DNA of 19,895 bases. It comes from CAXGUU01 sp964012875. GTDB taxonomy: Bacteria; Pseudomonadota; Gammaproteobacteria; Ga0077536. Under the pieces are notes generated by a model. That model did no database searches. It was not told the DNA's origin and saw only the letters and a program-made list of their open reading frames with translations. Positions 14,899 through 19,895 of this stretch are shown one piece after another (positions within the stretch are counted from its first letter, which is position 1; the number at the start of each line of letters is the position of its first letter). The stretch covers positions 1-19,895 of the forward strand of contig CAXGUU010000022.1 in NCBI GenBank assembly GCA_964012875.1, given 5' to 3'. A program made the position numbers and the translations under genes.

Positions 14899-14928
14899 TG
14901 TATACCGACTCCAATCGATTGTTTTCAA
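14899..14928 (-). promoter_or_regulatory. Sigma-70-like promoter for the SDR gene
   Basis: On the minus strand TTGAAA (14928-14923) and TATACA (14904-14899) are separated by 18 bases. This would start transcription near 14891 and give a leader of about 85 bases before the SDR ATG at 14807. This is the best promoter match I found in the window, but the -10 is only 4 of 6. Confidence 0.4.
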
Positions 14929-15032
14929 TTCATGAACGTTGCTATCGTCGGCAGGAGCGCGAACACTGGTCGCTTGCGACGGTGGCGATCGACGACTACG
15001 CTCACCGACCCCACAAAACGGAGTAAGAGTTC

Positions 15033-16004
15033 ATGGCCGTCAAGTTGACCTGCGCTTTCGCGACTTCAATAGATTCACCGGAGCACACGCGCATCGCGGA
15101 GCAACTCGGTTATGAATTCGCCTGGTATTACGATTCGCCGGCGCTATACCCGGATGTATGGGTTCAACTGTGCCGGGCGGCGGATAAAACCAGCAAGATA
15201 GGTTTAGGCCCGGGTGTGCTTGTGCCGCACCTGCGGCACCCGATGGTGAATGCGGCCGCGATTGGCACCCTGGTCGACGCCGCTGGTCCCGAGCGCGTGG
15301 CAATTGGTGTGGGGACTGGCTTTACTGCCTGTATCACGATGGGCCGAAGGCCGCTGACCTGGTCTTATGTATCAAACTACGTGCGGGTACTGAAAGCCTT
15401 GCTGCGCGGCGAAGAGGTTGAGTGGGAAAACGGCCTGATGAAAATGTTGCACTGGCCCGGTTACGGTGCCCGGCGACCCATAGAAGTACCGTTCGTTTAC
15501 GCTGCAGGTGGGCCCAAGGGGATCGCCGCGGCAAAAGCCGAGGCCGAGGGGGTTTTCGCGGTCTTCGGCGCCCTGCCCGAATTCGACTGGTGCGTTTCAC
15601 TCATTCTCGGCACCGTGCTCGCAGACGGCGAAAGCCCCGATAGCGCGCGTGCACTGGATGCTGCAGGTCATGGCGGCTCTGTGATTTTTCACTACGCCGT
15701 TGAGCACGGCATGCTCGACATGATCAAGGCGGGCGATGACTGGCTGGCATCCTACGAATCGATGCCGGAGGAAGGTCGGCACCTGGTGATGCACGATGGA
15801 CACCTGTGCGGTGTCAACGAGCATGATCGTCAGTTCGTGACCGGAGATCTGCTCGCCAATAACGGGCTCGCGCTCGACCGGGAAGCCTGGCGCGAACGCG
15901 TTGCCCAGCTGGAATCAGAAGGCACCACGGAGCTTGCTTATCAGCCCGCAGGCAAAGATATCCCGCGTGAGCTCGAAACCTTCGCAGAAATGATCAACGG
16001 TTGA
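15033..16004 (+). CDS. LLM-class flavin-dependent oxidoreductase
   Basis: The product is 323 residues with a luciferase-like TIM barrel. Visible hallmarks are the early AEQLGYEFAWYYDSP, IGLGPGVLVPHLRHPMVNAAAIGTL, the GPERVAIGVGTGF strand, and VPFVYAAGGPKGIAAA around the flavin phosphate. Members are FMN- or F420-dependent; which cofactor applies here cannot be read, though proteobacteria usually use FMN with a separate reductase. GGAG about nine bases before ATG 15033 supports the start. It is divergent from the SDR gene and ends only 4 bp from the stop of the DUF1329 gene on the other strand. The likely role is oxidation of an organic substrate in the same pathway as the neighbouring SDR. 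Confidence 0.88.
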   Translation: MAVKLTCAFATSIDSPEHTRIAEQLGYEFAWYYDSPALYPDVWVQLCRAADKTSKIGLGPGVLVPHLRHPMVNAAAIGTLVDAAGPERVAIGVGTGFTACITMGRRPLTWSYVSNYVRVLKALLRGEEVEWENGLMKMLHWPGYGARRPIEVPFVYAAGGPKGIAAAKAEAEGVFAVFGALPEFDWCVSLILGTVLADGESPDSARALDAAGHGGSVIFHYAVEHGMLDMIKAGDDWLASYESMPEEGRHLVMHDGHLCGVNEHDRQFVTGDLLANNGLALDREAWRERVAQLESEGTTELAYQPAGKDIPRELETFAEMING

Positions 16005-16008
16005 GCGC

Positions 16009-17346
16009 TCACCGCCCCGAAGTCAGGTTCGACACACTGAACATACGTTTGATCTGAGAGGGCTTCATGGCCGGGTGCTCAGTGGCGGTCAGTGCTTGCA
16101 CCACCGTGGCATTGTTGGTCGCGCGATCAATATTGAACTGACCGCGCCAGCCGATGACCGTCAGTTCAGGGTCGGCATCGGGCGACGGATCGAGCGGCGC
16201 CCGATAAACGGTCTGGAAGGTTTTCCAGAGATTCCCATCGTGGTTAATCACCAGCGACAGACCGACGCCCCAGGTTTGCGCGTCAACAAAAAGAATGCGG
16301 CTGCCATAAGGGTGGTCTTCCAAGATTGACTTGACTTCAACAACGTGACAATCGCGCACCTGCCACCGGTCGTCCGGCAGACGGCTGTAGGGTCCGAAGG
16401 CTTGGGCAATTTCGTGTTTACTGTCGATGGCATAGAGCACCGGGTGACGGCCCAGGTAATGCCAGGTGTAATCCAGTACACGGCCGGAGAATCCTTCGAA
16501 ATCGTCCAGCGTGCCCTCTGAGCCCATGAAGCTGTCGGCCCGCTCTCTCGCTGAGAAGCGCCGCACCCGTCGCTCCGAGGGTGAATAGATATTCACCTGA
16601 TCGTCGGCGGTCGGGTCCAGGTGGCGTTCAACCACGAACGAGGTGCCCTTTACATCAAAGGGATCAAGGAAGCTGATGTAGTCCTTGAAAAACTGCGTGT
16701 CACTGTCCGGCACGTCATACCGGTATTCCTGATCGCCGAGCCATGACAGTTTGCTTAAGTACACTCGGTGGTAATACTGGGTGAGTCGGCGGGTCAGGCT
16801 GCCGCCGCCGTTTAAGCCCTTGTCCACGTCGAGCGGCCCGTCTGCGTTGCTCGGTGCAACGTACGTCATGGTCAGCGCGTCGACTTTATAACCCGTGTAC
16901 TGCCAGCGGTGAATCTGGTTCCATGCAACCATGAAGCCCGCCGTATCAGCATCGGCTGCGGCAATTTGCGCAATCGAGAAAGGGCGCCCGGCCGTGTAGT
17001 TTTCCAGTCGCCCGTCACTGCCGATTGATGTCTGGCCGTCGAACTTTTCGCTGGCCTCGACATAACTGCGGTGCCCGGGGTAGTCACCGGTCGCCTGAAT
17101 TTCGACGCGTACGTCGTCGAAGCGGAACTCGTCAATGTAGCCCGGTGGCAACCAGCCACTTAAGTCATCGATACCATCAATCCCGATCACACTGCCAGGC
17201 GCGGGCGGATCGGCGTGCACCTCGGCACCTAACCAGGTCTCGATATCGGCTCGCGTGACGTCGGCCGCTTCGATTGGCCGCACGGCAGCGGTCACGGCGA
17301 GTATCGCAACAATCGCCGCGGCGCTCCGGTTGTTGAGTTTCAGCAT
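16009..17346 (-). CDS. Secreted DUF1329 protein
   Basis: The product is 445 residues. A signal peptide (positively charged start, Ala/Val-rich core, cleavage after about residue 27 at IEA-AD) sends it to the periplasm. The mature part has the DUF1329 features: HRSYVEASEKF, the ring of SPSERRVRRFSARERAD, the FMGSEGTLDDFEGF block, and VEVKSILEDHPYGSRILFVD. In other proteobacteria DUF1329 proteins often accompany DUF1302 outer-membrane proteins and RND-type exporters near steroid or aromatic degradation genes; neither partner is seen here. The start at ATG 17346 has no clear ribosome site but is the only one that gives a signal peptide. It is divergent from the second LLM monooxygenase over about 127 bp. 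Confidence 0.88.
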   Translation of the reverse strand: MLKLNNRSAAAIVAILAVTAAVRPIEAADVTRADIETWLGAEVHADPPAPGSVIGIDGIDDLSGWLPPGYIDEFRFDDVRVEIQATGDYPGHRSYVEASEKFDGQTSIGSDGRLENYTAGRPFSIAQIAAADADTAGFMVAWNQIHRWQYTGYKVDALTMTYVAPSNADGPLDVDKGLNGGGSLTRRLTQYYHRVYLSKLSWLGDQEYRYDVPDSDTQFFKDYISFLDPFDVKGTSFVVERHLDPTADDQVNIYSPSERRVRRFSARERADSFMGSEGTLDDFEGFSGRVLDYTWHYLGRHPVLYAIDSKHEIAQAFGPYSRLPDDRWQVRDCHVVEVKSILEDHPYGSRILFVDAQTWGVGLSLVINHDGNLWKTFQTVYRAPLDPSPDADPELTVIGWRGQFNIDRATNNATVVQALTATEHPAMKPSQIKRMFSVSNLTSGR

Positions 17347-17438
17347 GTCGGATTAGCGCTTTTGAACATAGCCTTAGGGGGCTCGGAGCATGCTATCAAA
17401 CCTGTAAAGGCGCTTCGGAAACACGACCTAACTCGATG

Positions 17439-17444
17439 TATTAT
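17439..17444 (+). promoter_or_regulatory. Possible -10 element (TATTAT) for the monooxygenase/deacetylase pair
   Basis: TATTAT matches the sigma-70 -10 consensus at five of six bases and lies about 30 bases before the ATG at 17474. The only -35 candidate, TTCGGA, is 19 bases upstream and weak. The call rests mainly on position in a short divergent gap. Confidence 0.3.
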
Positions 17445-17473
17445 GGGTTTATGCTCTTGCCGCCGAGCTTCGA

Positions 17474-18841
17474 ATGAGTCAACGCAAACGGTTGCTGTTC
17501 AACGCCTTCTCGATGAATTGCGTGTCGCATATTCATCACGGCATGTGGCGCCGGCCGGATTCCCGCCAGCTTGATTACACCTCGCTTGATGCCTGGGTTG
17601 AGCTTGCCCGGATCCTGGAGGCAGCGAAATTCGACACCCTGTTCCTCGCTGACGTCGTCGGTGTTTACGACAACTACAAGGGCGGGCCTGACACCAGTAT
17701 TCGCGAGGCGATGCAGATCCCGGTGAACGACCCGAGCCTGCTGATCCCTGCGATGGCGCAGTCAACCGAGCACCTCGGGTTTGCCTACACCGGATCGATT
17801 TTCGCCGAGCACCCTTTCAATTTCGCCCGCCGCGCTTCGACCCTCGATCACCTGACCTGTGGACGCGTCGCCTGGAATATCGTGACCTCGTATTTGCCGA
17901 GCGCGGCCCGCAACCTCGGCCACGATGATTTGCCGGCGCATGACGATCGTTATGACCGCGGCGATGACTATCTCGAAGTGCTGTACAAGTTGTGGGAGGC
18001 GAGCTGGGAAGACGACGCGGTCATCAAGGATATCGGGCGGGGCATCTATGCTGATTCGTCCAAGGTCCATCGGATCAATCACGAAGGGCCTTTTTATCGG
18101 GTGCCCGGCCCTCATTTGTGTGAACCGTCACCGCAACGGACGCCGCTGCTGTTCCAGGCCGGATCGTCTGATCGGGGTCGTGAGTTCGCTGCACGTCATG
18201 CGGAATGCATCTTCATCGTCGGTGGCGGTAGTAGCGAATTGATGGCTGATGTCCGCGAGCGCGCGGCGCGCTACGGGCGCGATCCCAGCGAGATCAAGTT
18301 CTGCATGGCCGTGTCGCTGGTAGTGGGCGGTACCGAAGAAGAGGCTGAGAATAAGGCCCGCGACCTGACCGAGACGCTCTCGATTGAAGGTGGGCTCGCG
18401 CATATGAGCGGCCATCTTGGCGCAGATCTGGGTTCGGTCGATCTCGATCAACCCATCGCCGATATTGATTTCAATGGCGTGCTCGGCTTCCTCAAGAGTT
18501 TCGCCACCAAGGAGCAGGACAAGCCACTAACTTTCGGCGATCTCGCGCGCCAACAGATGAGTGGTCAGTGGCTGGTTGGCAGTGCCGAGCAAATTGCCGA
18601 GCGCCTGGAATCGATGGCTGAAACCGGGGTTGATGGTTTCAACCTCGTCTACGCGACGACGCCCGGTACCTTTGTTGATTTCATCGATGGTGTCGCACCG
18701 ATACTGAAAGCGCGCGGATTGATGCAAACGGAATACGCCGATGGTCCATTACGACAGAAGATTTTCGGCAAGCCGCGACTGAGCCCTCGGCATCCGGGGC
18801 GACGGCTGGCCGACACGTTGACTGAAAACCGGCCCGCCTGA
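17474..18841 (+). CDS. NtaA/SnaA/DszA-type FMN-dependent monooxygenase
   Basis: The product is 455 residues, the length of the NtaA/SnaA/DszA group of luciferase-fold monooxygenases. The N-terminal KRLLFNAFSMNCVSHIHHG and W-RRPDS, FDTLFLADVVGVYDNYKGG, the STLDHLTCGRVAWNIVTS block and TPLLFQAGSSDRGREFAARHAE are characteristic. Known members oxidise nitrilotriacetate, sulfones such as dibenzothiophene sulfone, or similar N/S compounds, with reduced FMN supplied by a separate reductase. The substrate here cannot be deduced, and no reductase gene is visible. Its stop overlaps the start of the polysaccharide-deacetylase-like gene (TGATG), so the two are translationally coupled. The ribosome site is weak. 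Confidence 0.92.
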   Translation: MSQRKRLLFNAFSMNCVSHIHHGMWRRPDSRQLDYTSLDAWVELARILEAAKFDTLFLADVVGVYDNYKGGPDTSIREAMQIPVNDPSLLIPAMAQSTEHLGFAYTGSIFAEHPFNFARRASTLDHLTCGRVAWNIVTSYLPSAARNLGHDDLPAHDDRYDRGDDYLEVLYKLWEASWEDDAVIKDIGRGIYADSSKVHRINHEGPFYRVPGPHLCEPSPQRTPLLFQAGSSDRGREFAARHAECIFIVGGGSSELMADVRERAARYGRDPSEIKFCMAVSLVVGGTEEEAENKARDLTETLSIEGGLAHMSGHLGADLGSVDLDQPIADIDFNGVLGFLKSFATKEQDKPLTFGDLARQQMSGQWLVGSAEQIAERLESMAETGVDGFNLVYATTPGTFVDFIDGVAPILKARGLMQTEYADGPLRQKIFGKPRLSPRHPGRRLADTLTENRPA

Positions 18842-19734
18842 TGACTCCCGAAGCGACCTTCACGTGCTGCATCACTTTTGATTTCGACGCCACGTCGTCG
18901 TGGATAGGGTCAGCGCGCAGCAATAACCCCAGCATGATTTCTCGCGGCGAATTTGGCGCCGCTGCAATACCTCGCATTCTTGCTCTGCTGAAACGCTTCG
19001 CTGTTCAGGGGAGCTTCGCGGTCCCTGGCCATACCGCCTACGCCTATCCCGGTCTGGTCGAAATGATTGTCGACCACGAACACGAGATTGTTCATCACGG
19101 TTGGGTACACGAGAACCCCGCTAGGCTAGACGAATCGCAAGAGCGGCGCGTACTCGAACGCGGTCTTCATGCGTTGGAGCGCGTGTCCGGCGCGCGACCT
19201 CGTGGTTATCGCTCACCGGCCTGGGATTTCAGTCTGCGTTCGATAGCGTTGTTGCACGAATACGGTTTTGACTACGATTCGAGCTGCATGGGGAACGATT
19301 ACTATCCCTATTACCTACGTTTGGGCGATCAGTGGAGTACCGAAGGTCCCTATCATTTCGGCGAGACCATCGACCTGGTCGAACTGCCGGTTTACTGGGG
19401 GCTCGATGATTTTCCATTGTCGGAATACGTGCCCGGGTTCAACGAGGGCATGCGCCCGCCCGCTGAACTCGAAGCTTTGTGGCGGGACGACTTTGACTAC
19501 GCTCGTGCGCACGCACCGCAGGGCGTATTCACGCTGACGCTCCACCCGCAAGTTATTGGCCGCGGCAACCGCATGATGCTGCTCGAACGATTGCTCGAAT
19601 ATTTCACCTCGCGGAACGTTCAATTCAGCTCGATGTCGAATTACGTTGCGGGCTGGCGAGCCCACAATGCGCTGGCCGATTGGGTGGCTGCCAACCCCGA
19701 CCGGATCGGCGTGCGGGCGATCACAGACGACTGA
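18841..19734 (+). CDS. Polysaccharide deacetylase family hydrolase, PuuE-like
   Basis: The product is 297 residues with a NodB-type barrel. Motif 1 is TFDFDA (residues 12-17, metal Asp16), motif 2 is HHGWVH with His86 and His90 as metal ligands, and motif 3 is RGYRSPAWDFS. GSFAVPGHTA is also typical. There is no signal peptide, so it acts in the cytoplasm rather than on cell wall. The PuuE-like branch of this family includes cofactor-light hydrolases of cyclic amides such as allantoin, so an amidohydrolase role is at least as likely as sugar deacetylation. The ATG overlaps the stop of the preceding FMN monooxygenase by one base, which implies a shared pathway in which the monooxygenase product may be hydrolysed here. 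Confidence 0.88.
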   Translation: MTPEATFTCCITFDFDATSSWIGSARSNNPSMISRGEFGAAAIPRILALLKRFAVQGSFAVPGHTAYAYPGLVEMIVDHEHEIVHHGWVHENPARLDESQERRVLERGLHALERVSGARPRGYRSPAWDFSLRSIALLHEYGFDYDSSCMGNDYYPYYLRLGDQWSTEGPYHFGETIDLVELPVYWGLDDFPLSEYVPGFNEGMRPPAELEALWRDDFDYARAHAPQGVFTLTLHPQVIGRGNRMMLLERLLEYFTSRNVQFSSMSNYVAGWRAHNALADWVAANPDRIGVRAITDD

Positions 19735-19895
19735 TCAGCAGGCCCTGGTCAGCGCCGCAGGGTCGCTCATCCGCGGTGCCGGGCCTCGCGGCCTGACCTT
19801 ATGGACCATGGGTCTGTGGCGCCGAGAAAATCCGGGATTTCGAATGCTGCTACGGCCCTGACTACACGGTTAGTGCCAGTGTTTGCTATGTTCCG

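Noticed and set aside
14226..15026. 266-codon plus-strand open frame over the SDR gene
   Set aside because: It is antisense to a clear SDR with ribosome site and active-site motifs, and its own translation has no domain pattern.
19735..19895. Open minus-strand frame entering from the right edge
   Set aside because: About 40 codons are open from the window edge to a stop near 19773, but no motif is recognisable and the fragment is too short to call.

Overview
This window looks like chromosomal DNA of an uncultured proteobacterium, most likely a gammaproteobacterium. The evidence is a transketolase/metF neighbourhood, a tRNA-Met with an encoded CCA end, and the debris of a CRP/Vfr-type regulator whose C-terminus resembles the gammaproteobacterial proteins. 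No species can be named from the sequence alone. Real genes mostly have clear starts, and several are preceded by good Shine-Dalgarno sites.

Region 1 (1-2900) is housekeeping plus decay. The 5' end of transketolase (tkt) points out of the window on the minus strand, divergent from metF. Directly after metF come two broken genes. One is an ABC transporter ATPase that has lost its N-terminal half including Walker A. The other is a crp/vfr-like gene with an in-frame TAG and a frameshift. An acyl-CoA thioesterase-like gene (minus) and a tRNA-Met(CAU) follow.

Region 2 (2879-4370) lies next to the tRNA and is mostly debris. It holds a frameshifted IS3-type orfA start fused to a broken hypothetical gene, then about 0.9 kb without a convincing gene. 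That stretch contains a strong minus-strand terminator-like hairpin and three further stems.

Region 3 (4371-8836) is a probable regulated redox module. A MerR-type regulator with a C-terminal domain (minus) is divergent from a run of plus-strand genes: a 32-residue single-helix peptide, a Tat-exported high-potential iron-sulfur protein, a renalase-like FAD oxidase, a VOC-fold protein, a C-factor-like short-chain dehydrogenase (start overlapping the VOC stop), and an FMN split-barrel protein. Two palindromes lie in the divergent promoter region.

Region 4 (8897-19734) is an accessory catabolic region. It holds a class III CoA-transferase, a glutathione S-transferase, a secreted cytochrome c/PQQ-propeller dehydrogenase of the polyvinyl-alcohol dehydrogenase type, a DUF2189 membrane protein gene interrupted by an in-frame TGA, an SDR, two flavin-dependent LLM-class monooxygenases, a secreted DUF1329 protein, and a PuuE-like polysaccharide-deacetylase-family hydrolase translationally coupled to the second monooxygenase. 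Together they suggest oxidative breakdown of organic compounds through CoA thioesters, but no substrate can be read from the sequence. The last 160 bases hold nothing I recognise.
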